Positions 1 through 8,363 of a DNA stretch of 11,663 nt are shown here, piece after piece. Position 1 is the first letter of the stretch; each line of letters opens with the position of its first letter. This DNA comes from Lysobacteraceae bacterium (lineage in GTDB: Bacteria > Pseudomonadota > Gammaproteobacteria > Xanthomonadales > Wenzhouxiangellaceae), in assembly GCA_020201235.1 (NCBI GenBank), contig JAIVHD010000247.1, positions 1-11,663 of the forward strand, written 5' to 3'. The notes beneath the pieces were generated by a model, which worked only from the letters and a program-made list of their open reading frames with translations, was not told the DNA's origin and did not search any database. A program made the translations under genes and the position numbers.

Positions 1-74
1 GATCGCCAGGCAGGCCTAAGCCTTGCGACCACCGGGTTATACGAAAAACCAGACTTTGCGACCGTGCCGGGCGA

Positions 75-1763
75 TCAGCCGGCAAGTCCCTGCCCCAGTC
101 CGTCCCGATCAATCGCGGCCAGCATAAACCGGTGACGGGCATAATGCAGCGCCGCCTTAAGGGGCTTTTCGTTGCCGGCTTCAACGGCGCGCCCGGCCAG
201 CCCGCTCAACTCGACCAGAGCCGTGGTCCGATACAGGTTCAGGGCCAGTGCGCGCGCGTTGGCTTCGAGCACGCTGGCGTCGTTTTCCAGCCCCTTGACG
301 ACCGTTGCCAGCGCGTTGCCGGCGACCTGCTTCAGCTCGGACGTGCGCTCGCCGCTCAAGCCTGCGAGCCGATCGCGCATGGCCTTCAGCCAGGGCTCGA
401 TGCCGACCGAAGCCAGCGCCCGCAGCAGGTCCAGCGCCAGCACATTGGTGGTGCCCTCCCAAATCGAAAGAACCTGGACATCGCGCAGCAATTGCGGCAG
501 ACCGGTGTCCTCGACGTAACCGGCACCGCCGAAGCACTCCAGCGTTTCCGACGCCAGCGCGATTGCATCGCGTGCGGTTCCAAGCTTGACCATCGGCGTC
601 AAAATGCGCAACAACGCCGGGCTGGCGTGCGGATGGCCGTGCTCTACGCGGCCAAGTTCGGCCACCATTGCAAGCGTGGCGCACGCGGCCGCGGCAAAAT
701 CGGCCTGCATCGCCGCCAGCGTCTGGCGGTGCAGCGGGTGGTCGATCAACTTGCGCCCAAACGCCTGGCGCCGGTGAGCGTAGCTGGTGGCCAGCGCGAT
801 GCCGCGACGCATCAGTGTGCACGAAGTCACGGCATTCCAGGTGCGCGTCAGGTTGAGCATCGGCGTAATCGCCGCCACGCCGCGCTCCAGCCCGGCCACC
901 GGTATGGCCGGTGCGCCGTCCAGCCTCAGTTCGGCGGTTGGTAGCTTTCGGGTGCCGAGCTTGTCCTTTAAGCGCAAAATCTGAATATTCTGCAATCGGC
1001 CGTCGGCGTCGTGCGGCTCGACGTAAAACAGCGCCAGCCCGGCCGAACCCTGCGGGTTGCCTTCAGGCCGCGCCAGCGTCAGCGCCATTTCCGATGTTGC
1101 CGCCGAGGTAAACCATTTGCGCCCGCTCAGCCGCCACTGGCCCTGTTCGTCGCGCCAGGCGCGCGTTTCGGTGCGGCTGACATCCGAGCCACCGATGGTC
1201 TCGGTCATCCACTGGCCGGAGGTCCAGAATCGCTCGGGATCGCGCGATAACAGGTGTGGCAGCGCACGCTCGGCCAGTTGCGCGTTGCCGGCGTCGCTCA
1301 CAATGCGGGCCGCGCCGTCGGTCATGGCCAGCGGGCAGCCGTAAAAATCGGTCGACGGAATAAACAGCCAGGCGCGCGCGAGTTGCACGGTGCGCGCGTG
1401 CACACCCAGGCTTTTGTCGTAGCCGGTCGCGATCAGGCCGTATTCGGCCGCCCAGCGACGCGCTTGCTGCCACAGCGGCGTCAGTTCGATGTGGTCGATT
1501 CGCTCGCCCCACGGGCTCCATTGGGTCAGACGCGGTTCATTGCGACGGTCGGCCTGTTGGGTCCGATACCACTCGCCACCAGAGCGCTCGCCAAGCTCGT
1601 TGAACACCGGCTGCTGCGCCGCCAGCAGGTCGGTCGGCAATTCGCATTCAAGCCAGGCGCGCAAAAGCCAATCGTCGCGGTATTCATTGCCCAGTTCCGG
1701 GCCGGCTTGAATCATCGAAAGCGGGCTGTCTTCAGGCATGGCTTTTTCCGGTTCGTCCAGCAT
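75..1763 (-). CDS. Acyl-CoA dehydrogenase family protein, AidB-like
   Basis: This 562-residue flavoprotein is probably an FAD-dependent acyl-CoA dehydrogenase of the AidB branch. Seen in the sequence: the family signature [12 protein letters not shown] at residues 185-196, RKWFTS at 215-220, RQAFGR at 332-337, [13 protein letters not shown] at 411-423, and IWEGTTN at 434-440, whose Glu436 sits where this superfamily often has its catalytic base. The length fits AidB (about 540) rather than the usual 380-residue dehydrogenases, because of an N-terminal extension and a longer helical C-terminus after residue 450. E. coli AidB binds DNA and is tied to the alkylation response; whether this protein does so is unknown, and a role in acyl-CoA breakdown is equally possible. 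The start is uncertain: ATG 1763 has no clear ribosome binding site, while ATG 1739 follows a weak GGAAAAA. The gene ends 74 bases from the window edge and is separated from its upstream neighbour by a hairpin, so it is probably its own unit. Confidence 0.88.
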   Translation of the reverse strand: MLDEPEKAMPEDSPLSMIQAGPELGNEYRDDWLLRAWLECELPTDLLAAQQPVFNELGERSGGEWYRTQQADRRNEPRLTQWSPWGERIDHIELTPLWQQARRWAAEYGLIATGYDKSLGVHARTVQLARAWLFIPSTDFYGCPLAMTDGAARIVSDAGNAQLAERALPHLLSRDPERFWTSGQWMTETIGGSDVSRTETRAWRDEQGQWRLSGRKWFTSAATSEMALTLARPEGNPQGSAGLALFYVEPHDADGRLQNIQILRLKDKLGTRKLPTAELRLDGAPAIPVAGLERGVAAITPMLNLTRTWNAVTSCTLMRRGIALATSYAHRRQAFGRKLIDHPLHRQTLAAMQADFAAAACATLAMVAELGRVEHGHPHASPALLRILTPMVKLGTARDAIALASETLECFGGAGYVEDTGLPQLLRDVQVLSIWEGTTNVLALDLLRALASVGIEPWLKAMRDRLAGLSGERTSELKQVAGNALATVVKGLENDASVLEANARALALNLYRTTALVELSGLAGRAVEAGNEKPLKAALHYARHRFMLAAIDRDGLGQGLAG

Positions 1764-1850
1764 CCAGTCTAACCGCAGCGACTTTCCGGCAGAACCTGTC
1801 GAGACCCAACAATCAAACCAGCCAGTGGTTGGCGTCTGGCAGCAGGCCGT

Positions 1851-1866
1851 GCACGAAAAATCGTGC
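1851..1866 (-). terminator. Hairpin downstream of the DUF2069-like gene, possible terminator
   Basis: GCACGA and TCGTGC form a perfect 6-bp stem around a 4-base A (plus) or T (minus) loop. Read on the minus strand it lies about 15 bases after the TAA at 1881 that would end the membrane-protein gene if its frameshift were repaired, and about 80 bases after the stop actually read (1946). No T tract follows the stem, so it is not a canonical intrinsic terminator. Confidence 0.3.
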
Positions 1867-1945
1867 CGCTATGAAAACGTTTACGTAGCTGGCCGTGTGC
1901 GCGATTTGGGCCGCAGGCGAGCAAGACCGGCATAATACAGCGCGA

Positions 1946-2203
1946 TTAACACGGCGCGCGAATGCCCAGCCGCCACACCGGAATGAGCATGACCAGCAGC
2001 GGCAAGGCCATCAAAGCCACGGCCAGCCAGGCTGGCATCGTCGATGGCGGCGCCCACCAGCCAAACCACAGCAGTTGCATGGCGATCAGGCCCAGCCACA
2101 ACCAGCGCAGCATCGGCAGCGGGATTTTTAATCCCGCCTTATTCACCGCCCCACCTGCTGTGGCACCGCCATGCCCCGCATCGGCGGCGTTTCGCTCGGT
2201 CAC
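1946..2203 (-). CDS. Small membrane protein, DUF2069-like, probably frameshifted near its end
   Basis: The frame encodes 85 residues. It starts at GTG 2203, supported by GAGG six bases upstream. Residues 1-30 are polar and glycine/alanine rich; residues 32-51 and 57-79 are two hydrophobic segments, so it is an inner-membrane protein. Hydropathy and its place beside wrbA, arsC-like and yihY genes suggest the DUF2069 family, whose function is unknown. Members I recall are about 110 residues or more with additional membrane helices, whereas this one stops just after the second helix. A different frame (ending 1881) continues immediately with the hydrophobic stretch AVLIALYYAGLARL. One extra base in the CCC run at 1965-1967 (GGG on the coding strand) would join them into a protein of about 107 residues. 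It follows wrbA in the same direction after a 135-base gap. The family call rests on pattern and context, not a database match. Confidence 0.6.
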   Translation of the reverse strand: MTERNAADAGHGGATAGGAVNKAGLKIPLPMLRWLWLGLIAMQLLWFGWWAPPSTMPAWLAVALMALPLLVMLIPVWRLGIRAPC

Positions 2204-2338
2204 GTATCCTCACCCGGTCTTTATCCAACAGCCGTGCGAGTACGCTTCCGGTGCGGATCGTCGCAAAACGCCACAGCCACGGCACCGGGCGGCAGCTCGT
2301 GCCTGAGGGGTGGTGAATCAAGCGGGTTAATGAACGTT

Positions 2339-3285
<947 letters not shown>

Positions 3286-3396
3286 AGGTTTTCCGCTCTA
3301 TGCTCCGGTTGGAAAATTAGCGCGCACGCCCGGTCAACAGCACTCTCCGGGCTTTTGCACTCGCAAATTTATGCAGCGGCCGGGTACACCCGTATG

Positions 3397-3417
3397 TTAA
3401 CCCGCATGTTTCATCAA
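3397..3417 (+). repeat. Left arm of a 21-base near-perfect inverted repeat
   Basis: TTAACCCGCATGTTTCATCA (first 20 of 21 bases) is matched by the reverse complement of 3557-3577 with a single difference (C versus T at the ninth base). Just before it, ACCCGTATGTT at 3388-3398 is a partial direct copy of ACCCGCATGTT inside the arm (3400-3410). The core therefore occurs three times in the region, twice on the plus and once on the minus strand, which suggests binding sites for one regulator. Confidence 0.6.
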
Positions 3418-3556
3418 CTTCGCCCGCAGTCGCTCGTCTCCTATCCCCCACCTCGCAACGGCAGGGTCGTAAAAAAGGCGGGATCCGGCGGACCAGGACA
3501 CTGCCCCTGAGAAAAACCCCTCGTGCGAACAATATCCTGAGCGATCATCGCGCGAT

Positions 3557-3577
3557 TTGATGAAACATACGGGTTAA
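3557..3577 (-). repeat. Right arm of the 21-base inverted repeat, close to the yihY start
   Basis: This arm reads TTGATGAAACATACGGGTTA (first 20 bases) on the plus strand and ends about 19 bases before the yihY ATG. Its reverse complement matches 3397-3417 at 20 of 21 positions. The distance between arms, about 140 bases, is too long for a simple hairpin terminator but suits two operator copies, one serving each divergent gene group. Confidence 0.6.
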
Positions 3578-3586
3578 TTGTGAGAT

Positions 3587-3598
3587 ATTGATATCAAT
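3587..3598. promoter_or_regulatory. Palindrome ATTGATATCAAT overlapping the yihY start
   Basis: A perfect 12-base palindrome spans the two candidate yihY start codons, TTG 3588 and the first two bases of ATG 3597. It could be an operator or could hinder ribosome access; chance in an AT-rich leader is also possible. Confidence 0.3.
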
Positions 3599-4874
3599 GC
3601 ACCCTACCCCCTCGAAATTCGGTGTCCTGGCTGACCCGCGCTGGCTCAAGGCTTTCGGCCGCCATTTATGGCGGCATTTCCGCGACGACAATTGTTTCGA
3701 AGCCGCTGCTGCATTAAGTTACACCAGCCTGCTCGCGATTGTCCCGCTGATGGCCGTGGTTCTCGGCGTGCTTTCGGCCTTTCCGGTTTTTGAATACGGC
3801 GTCGACCAGCTACAGGATTTTATTTTTTTCAATTTTGTGCCGGCCGCCGGCGACGTGATTCGCGAGTACCTCAACCAGGTCATTGAGCGCTCAGGCGAAC
3901 TGACCGGCACCGGCACGCTGTTTCTCGTGATTACCGCCATCATCCTGATGTCGACCATCGAAAAATCGCTGAACCGGATCTGGCGGGTGACCCAGGCGCG
4001 CCAGCCGGCCAATCGTCTGGTCGTCTACTGGGCCGCACTGACGCTGGGTCCATTGCTGCTGGGCGCGAGCCTGGGCCTGACCTCCTACGTGGCGGCGCTG
4101 CCACTGCTGGCACCGGAGTTTGCGCAAAGCACGCTACGCTCGCTGTTGCTGCTTATGACGCCTTTTGTTGTTACGCTGGTCGCGTTTACGCTGGTTTTTA
4201 TGGTTGTGCCAAATCGCAACGTGCGCTGGCACCATGCTTTGACCGGCGCGTTTCTTTCAACCCTGGCGTTTGAGCTCTCCAAGCGCGGCTTCGTCGTTTA
4301 TGTCAGCAATTTCCCGACCTACCAGAAACTTTACGGTGCCATTGCGGCCATCCCGATCTTCTTAATCTGGATCTTTGTTTCGTGGGTCGTCATCCTGCTC
4401 GGTGCGAGCCTGTCGGCGGCCCTGACGACCTTTAACTATCATCGTTCCAAGGCGCGCTGGGATCCGCGCCACAATCTGTTTCTGTGCCTCCGCGTGCTGG
4501 GTCACCTGTGGCGCGCGCAGCAGCAACATGGCGGCGGAATACCGGCCAAGAAACTGCGCGATATGGAAACCGCGGCCACCGATGATGACCTGAGCGATCT
4601 GTTTTCCGGCCTGATCGAGGCGGGATTTATCCACAGCGACGAGCGCGGCGACTGGTATCTTGGAGCCGACCTGGCCGAGCACACGCTCGGCGACCTGTAC
4701 CGCAGCATGCGATTCGTGTTGCCGGTCGGCGAGAAGCTGGAACTGCCCGAGCAAGGCGGGCCGGACCAGGCGCTGATCGCGGCCGTGCACGAAATCAGCG
4801 AGGTGGCCGGTCCGCTTCTGGACAAACCGCTAAAGTCGTTTATCAAATCCGGTCCGTCCGGGCCGATCACATGA
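3597..4874 (+). CDS. yihY: YihY-family inner membrane protein with cytoplasmic C-terminal extension
   Basis: This protein of 425 residues is an integral inner-membrane protein of the YihY (UPF0761, formerly mis-named RNase BN) family, whose molecular role is not settled. It has about six hydrophobic segments, roughly residues 40-62, 104-122, 143-166, 182-204, 212-227 and 247-274, and conserved stretches matching E. coli YihY: LSYTSLLAIVPL, PAAGDVI, YWAALTLGPLLLGASL, FPTYQKLYGAIAAIPIFLIW, and VILLGAS. E. coli YihY is about 290 residues; here about 145 residues extend beyond the membrane domain. From LRVLGHLWRAQ to LYRSMRFVLP this tail looks like a winged-helix-type domain, as in Pseudomonas homologues. 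ATG 3597 is chosen; TTG 3588 in the same frame is an alternative. Neither has a well-placed ribosome binding site, and a palindrome covers both. It is first of a plus-strand trio with the thioredoxin-like and acylphosphatase genes. Confidence 0.9.
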   Translation: MHPTPSKFGVLADPRWLKAFGRHLWRHFRDDNCFEAAAALSYTSLLAIVPLMAVVLGVLSAFPVFEYGVDQLQDFIFFNFVPAAGDVIREYLNQVIERSGELTGTGTLFLVITAIILMSTIEKSLNRIWRVTQARQPANRLVVYWAALTLGPLLLGASLGLTSYVAALPLLAPEFAQSTLRSLLLLMTPFVVTLVAFTLVFMVVPNRNVRWHHALTGAFLSTLAFELSKRGFVVYVSNFPTYQKLYGAIAAIPIFLIWIFVSWVVILLGASLSAALTTFNYHRSKARWDPRHNLFLCLRVLGHLWRAQQQHGGGIPAKKLRDMETAATDDDLSDLFSGLIEAGFIHSDERGDWYLGADLAEHTLGDLYRSMRFVLPVGEKLELPEQGGPDQALIAAVHEISEVAGPLLDKPLKSFIKSGPSGPIT

Positions 4875-4983
4875 CAAGGCTTGCAGCATCCATAGACTGC
4901 CCTTTTCGCGGGTCCACGATCGACTCGCCATCCGCGATAAAATGCTGGTATTAATTGCCCAAATCCGCCTCTGGAGTACGACC

Positions 4984-5580
4984 TTGAATTGTAAAAATAT
5001 CCGGTCTTTTTCGTGCTGTTTACCGTCCTCGTCGAAGACCCTTTTGAGTAGCCTTTGCCTGGCCGGACTGCTGACCACAACCGGTTGCGCCGACGCCGGC
5101 GACGATGTCGCAAGCAGCGGCCCGATCGATTCGGTCGCAGCCACGGTTTCGGATCACGCCGAGGGTGGCGGCAAAGCAAACACCATCGACTTCGAACTGA
5201 AGGCGCTTGACGGCAGCCTGCGCAAGCTCAGCGACTGGCGCGACCAATGGGTGGTGATTAATTACTGGGCCACCTGGTGTGCGCCATGTCGCAAGGAGAT
5301 CCCGGATTTTTCCGAATTGCACGATAGCCGCGACGACATCACGGTGCTGGGCCTGGCGTTTGAAGACACCGAAGTTTCGGTGTTTGAGGAATTTCTGATC
5401 GACTACCCGGCCAGCTACCCGATTCTGCTGGTCGATGTCTACCAACCGCCGGAAGCACTGGGCGCGCCGCGCGCGTTGCCGACCAGCTTTCTGGTCAACC
5501 CCGGCGGCGAACTGGTTGAAACCTGGATCGGGCCGATCACCAGCGAAACCATCAAGACCTGGATCGAGGAAAATTCCTGA
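4984..5580 (+). CDS. TlpA-like thioredoxin-fold protein, probable lipoprotein
   Basis: From TTG 4984 this is a 198-residue exported thiol-disulfide protein of the TlpA/ResA type. The active site WCAPC (Cys99, Cys102) lies in INYWATWCAPCRKEIP, and the cis-proline loop is LPTSF (Pro166). The N-terminus has a basic start, a hydrophobic run LLSSLCLAGLL and then TTTGC at Cys35, an imperfect lipobox; lipid attachment is likely but not certain, and the protein should face the periplasm. The start is decided by GGAG at 4973-4976, seven bases before TTG; an ATG at 4942 in frame would add 14 residues in front of a normal signal and has no such site. TlpA-type proteins reduce periplasmic disulfides, often in cytochrome c or oxidase maturation; no such partner is nearby. 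The gene is 109 bases after yihY and 56 before the acylphosphatase. Confidence 0.88.
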   Translation: MNCKNIRSFSCCLPSSSKTLLSSLCLAGLLTTTGCADAGDDVASSGPIDSVAATVSDHAEGGGKANTIDFELKALDGSLRKLSDWRDQWVVINYWATWCAPCRKEIPDFSELHDSRDDITVLGLAFEDTEVSVFEEFLIDYPASYPILLVDVYQPPEALGAPRALPTSFLVNPGGELVETWIGPITSETIKTWIEENS

Positions 5581-5636
5581 GCCGGTGCTCGGGCCGCGAT
5601 CGCCAGCCAGGTACATCACGCAACGAGAGCTTGGTC

Positions 5637-5906
5637 ATGAGCGAATGTCGAAAATTCTGGATCTACGGCAAAGTCCAGGGTGTGTTCTTTCGTGATGCAA
5701 CCCGCCAGCAAGCCGAACGTCTGGGCTTGACCGGGCACGCGCTGAATCTCGACGATGGCCGCGTCGAAGTGCTTGCCTGTGGCGAGGTCGGTGCGCTGGA
5801 CACGCTCGGACAATGGTTAGAGTTCGGGCCGCCGCAGGCTCGCGTACAGAATGTCGAAACGCAGACGGCGGAAGGCCCGCCGCCCGCGCATTTTACGACC
5901 GGCTGA
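5637..5906 (+). CDS. acyP: Acylphosphatase
   Basis: This small cytoplasmic enzyme of 89 residues would hydrolyse acyl phosphates such as carbamoyl phosphate or 1,3-bisphosphoglycerate. Seen: the family signature YGKVQGVFFRDATR at residues 10-23 with the phosphate-binding Arg19, and GHALNLDDGRVEVLACG with the catalytic Asn37. The length (about 90) is exactly that of the family. ATG 5637 is chosen because GAGAG lies seven bases upstream; TTG 5631, two codons earlier, is less likely. It is the last gene of the yihY/TlpA-like trio. Its stop lies only six bases from the stop of the convergent secreted-protein gene. Confidence 0.95.
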   Translation: MSECRKFWIYGKVQGVFFRDATRQQAERLGLTGHALNLDDGRVEVLACGEVGALDTLGQWLEFGPPQARVQNVETQTAEGPPPAHFTTG

Positions 5907-5918
5907 GCGGGCTCAGTC
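5901..5918. terminator. Hairpin shared by two convergent stop codons
   Basis: CTGAG (5903-5907) and CTCAG (5912-5916) form a stem around a 4-base loop, extendable outward by a G-T wobble and a G-C pair. It covers both the acylphosphatase stop and the stop of the opposing gene. The symmetrical position suits a bidirectional terminator, but the stem is short and no T tract follows on either strand. Confidence 0.3.
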
Positions 5919-7202
5919 CAGTACCAGCGCGCGCTGACGCTGTTCAAGAATCAGCATTCGGCCCTGGTCGCGCAGCACCAGATCACGAATTTCAAACGGT
6001 GCACCGTAGCCTTCAAGACCGGGCGCGTTGAGATCGAAATCGAGTTTCAGGCTCGCGCCCGCAGCCGGTAACACGCTGGCGGTTTCGGCCGTCGCCACGG
6101 CCGCCAGACGGCCGCGCTTGTCTGTGGCGTACAAGGTCGCGCCAACTTGATAACGCCCGCTGATCGTGGCTTCGACCGGAAATTCCAGACTCAGGCTCTG
6201 ATCCTTGCCGCGCACCATGGATACCGTCGAGCCAAAGCGTGCCGTGGGCGGTGCAATCGCGACGGCGTGCCCGAGATCGCGTCGAACCACGATGCCGTCA
6301 ATTTCGGCCTCGGCATGCGCGTTGACCTGATACAGCCCGGGCTCGGCCTGGATCCGTTCCGGGGCCGTAATCTGCCATGACCCGGACCGTTCGTTCGACG
6401 CCTGCAGCGGCTGCCGCTGGTCCAGCGAGGGCGATGTCAGCACCGCACTGGCCGTGGCCGGCACGATCGTGCCACCGCTGCTTGATTGAATCGAAAGATG
6501 CGCCTTGATGGGCTGGCCAGCCAGGAATCGCTGGCTGTTTACGCGCAGGCGTGCAACCCAGGGGCTGTTGGGCTCGAACACCTGCACCAGTGCCGGTTGC
6601 TGCGGTGTCAAGCCATCGACGCTCAGCCCCAGAATTCCGGCACCGGCCTCACGCCCGAGCCGGAACGCCAGGGTGTTGGTCGGAACCGACAGGCCTGCGG
6701 CTTTCAGCGAATGGCCATCGACTGTGCGTTCGACAATCTTCCGGGCCTGCACGACCGCGCCGTCGATGCTCAAGCGAAGCCGATCCAATGACAGCGCACC
6801 GGTCGTGTCGGATGTGGAAATACGAATGATCGCCCCGGGCGCGGAAAGCGGCAATTCGATTCCTTCGGCCAGCGACTGACCGCTGGCATCGACGAAATAC
6901 TGGCGCGATTCACTAACCAGCGTCGAATCCGACAGCGGCACGGTCGAATCGTCCACCAGGCCGGCGAGCCCACCCAAACCGGTTTTGGTCGGACGTTTGA
7001 CGTTGACCAGTGAGCGCTGATAGGAAACGCGGGCCAATTCGGTGTGGCGGCTCGGCCATTGTGTGTCTTGGAACGAACGGCTGAGCTGGTTTGCGACCAG
7101 ATCGCCCGCAACCGGCGGCAACAGCATTTCGGACTGGGCTACAGCCTGCCCGGCGAACAGCATGGCCAGCGCGGCAATCGTAAGATTCATTTTCTTCAAC
7201 AT
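5913..7202 (-). CDS. Exported beta-rich protein, possibly DUF4785 family
   Basis: This protein of 429 residues has a clear Sec signal peptide, MLKKMNLTIAALAMLFAGQAVA, with likely cleavage after AVA before QSE. The mature part lacks cysteine, has no further membrane segment and alternates short hydrophobic strands with Gly/Ser/Asp turns, suggesting several beta-sandwich domains; residues about 190-350 (LVQVFEPNSPWVARLRVNS onward) read like Ig-like or macroglobulin-like repeats. The C-terminal FEIRDLVLRDQGRML reminds me of DUF4785 proteins of Xanthomonas relatives, but I cannot confirm it. ATG 7202 is chosen because a perfect AAGGAG lies six bases upstream and the signal peptide begins there; the open frame to 7349 overlaps the preceding gene. 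That ribosome binding site overlaps the stop of the hydrolase gene 11 bases away, so the two are translationally coupled. Function unknown; a periplasmic or secreted partner of the hydrolase is plausible. Confidence 0.85.
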   Translation of the reverse strand: MLKKMNLTIAALAMLFAGQAVAQSEMLLPPVAGDLVANQLSRSFQDTQWPSRHTELARVSYQRSLVNVKRPTKTGLGGLAGLVDDSTVPLSDSTLVSESRQYFVDASGQSLAEGIELPLSAPGAIIRISTSDTTGALSLDRLRLSIDGAVVQARKIVERTVDGHSLKAAGLSVPTNTLAFRLGREAGAGILGLSVDGLTPQQPALVQVFEPNSPWVARLRVNSQRFLAGQPIKAHLSIQSSSGGTIVPATASAVLTSPSLDQRQPLQASNERSGSWQITAPERIQAEPGLYQVNAHAEAEIDGIVVRRDLGHAVAIAPPTARFGSTVSMVRGKDQSLSLEFPVEATISGRYQVGATLYATDKRGRLAAVATAETASVLPAAGASLKLDFDLNAPGLEGYGAPFEIRDLVLRDQGRMLILEQRQRALVLD

Positions 7203-7213
7203 GGTCAACTCCT

Positions 7214-8068
7214 TCAAAGATCGTTGCGCAGGATGACGTCGAGGTCGTGACAAGCCCGGCGCGACTGGTGATGCGACAACACGCGGCCGCGGTTCGTAGC
7301 CCAGGTATCGACAAACCATAAACTGCCGGCACCGTTTTGGCTGGTGCACTCGAGAAATCCGTCGGAGCAGTTGTCCAACCAGGCCTGGGTAATTTCAAGC
7401 GCAACCTGAAACTGAAGACCACCGCACAAGCCGGACTGGTTAAAAATGAATGAACTTACGTCGGTGCCGACAACATTCCAAAAACCCACCGGAAGCGCCG
7501 GGCGTGCGGCCGTGCCGAGCAGCCAGTTGGCGTTATAGAAGGCCATCCACGAGGTCTGCTGCATGCGCACGGCATCATTTTGAAAGCCGAGAATCCAGCC
7601 CAGAATCGACTCAAACACCGTCCCTTGCATGACCGCATTGGCCAGCGGGGTTCCCAGCGACGAGGCGGCAACCGCGTTGACCCAGCGAATTCGGTCGATG
7701 ATCAGCGGATAGCGGCTGTCCCAGGTCGGATTCGACAGGATCCAGCGCATCACGTTGCTGCCGTTCGAATGCGTGATGACAACCAGATCGGTGATGTTGC
7801 GGCTGGTAATAAAGTTGCTCAGGGTGCCGGCCAGGCATCCGGCCGCATCCGCAGTCCACATGAATTGCGAAAAATCGCAATTCACGACCACGAAGTTCGC
7901 CGAGTTGGGCAGGCCCTGGCGAACCGAATTGACAAACTCCGGCTTCCAGTAATCGTTTAGTGCGTCGGTCTGTTCACTGGTGCCGTGAACAAAGGCAACG
8001 CCGGTATTGGCAAACACAGTGCCGCTGCAAAGCAGCGCAATCAGTCCGATTGCAATCAATTTACGCAT
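7214..8068 (-). CDS. Exported alpha/beta hydrolase, lipase-like
   Basis: This protein of 284 residues begins with a signal peptide, MRKLIAIGLIALLCSGTVFA, cleaved probably before NTG. Features of a secreted lipase-type alpha/beta hydrolase: an oxyanion-hole loop FVHGT at 27-31; the nucleophile elbow ITHSNGSN with Ser101, where Thr replaces the first Gly of the common GxSxG; an Asp loop CSDGFLECTSQ with Asp236; and a late HH at 266-267 as candidate catalytic His. Six cysteines in the mature part (around residues 64, 78, 215, 234, 241 and 273) suggest disulfides and an oxidising compartment. ATG 8068 is chosen because AGGAGG lies exactly six bases upstream; the frame runs up to TTG 8086, which overlaps that site. 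The substrate cannot be told: esters, lipids or polyesters are all possible. It is the first gene of a two-gene unit. Confidence 0.85.
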   Translation of the reverse strand: MRKLIAIGLIALLCSGTVFANTGVAFVHGTSEQTDALNDYWKPEFVNSVRQGLPNSANFVVVNCDFSQFMWTADAAGCLAGTLSNFITSRNITDLVVITHSNGSNVMRWILSNPTWDSRYPLIIDRIRWVNAVAASSLGTPLANAVMQGTVFESILGWILGFQNDAVRMQQTSWMAFYNANWLLGTAARPALPVGFWNVVGTDVSSFIFNQSGLCGGLQFQVALEITQAWLDNCSDGFLECTSQNGAGSLWFVDTWATNRGRVLSHHQSRRACHDLDVILRNDL

Positions 8069-8300
8069 TACGTTCCTCCTCTTCAATTGTTTTAGGTTTC
8101 ACCACTCCGCCAAGGAGCGGACTTGCTGCGTGCCTGGACAGGCTGTTGTTTTGTCTTGAGAAAACCACGGACGGCCCGGGCAGACTCTACGGACACCAAC
8201 CTGGCACCCGGCCGGGACCATTCGAAATTTGCCCGGCACCCTCCCACATCCATCTTGCGGCGCGACCGTCAGGCTACGCACGGATGGTAAATTAGTGGCT

Positions 8301-8321
8301 CTAGCGCCTCGCGAACCTCAT
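8301..8321 (-). other. Six-codon open frame in the hydrolase leader
   Basis: ATG 8321 to TAG 8301 would encode only MRFARR. GAGG (8331-8334) lies nine bases upstream and the frame starts about 35 bases inside the predicted transcript from the 8364-8393 promoter. It may be a leader peptide or simply chance. Confidence 0.15.
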
Positions 8322-8363
8322 GAACAAATACCTCAATCCAACTGCTCTCCCTCACGCCCGGCC

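Larger units (their letters stand above)
3286..3596. promoter_or_regulatory. Divergent intergenic region between the arsC-like gene and yihY
   Basis: About 310 bases lie between two genes that point away from each other, so promoters for both should be here. No convincing minus 35/minus 10 pair with normal spacing could be identified for either side; TTGACC followed by TAATTT on the minus strand (around 3330-3355) has a spacer of only 12. The region holds the inverted repeat described separately, a short CGGGT-AC-ACCCG stem at 3381-3392, and a palindrome across the yihY start. No credible coding frame is present. Confidence 0.55.

Noticed and set aside
132..944. Plus-strand open frame of 270 codons opposite the acyl-CoA dehydrogenase
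   Set aside because: It is antisense to a gene with clear family motifs, its translation is rich in Gln, Arg and Gly without any recognisable domain, and long antisense frames are common in GC-rich DNA.
3330..3355. TTGACC with TAATTT as a promoter for the arsC-like gene
   Set aside because: The 12-base spacer is far too short for sigma70, and shifting either element gives poor matches.
3317..3532. Minus-strand open frame of 71 codons in the divergent intergenic region
   Set aside because: It runs through the inverted repeat region, is Arg rich, lacks a plausible ribosome binding site and resembles no family.
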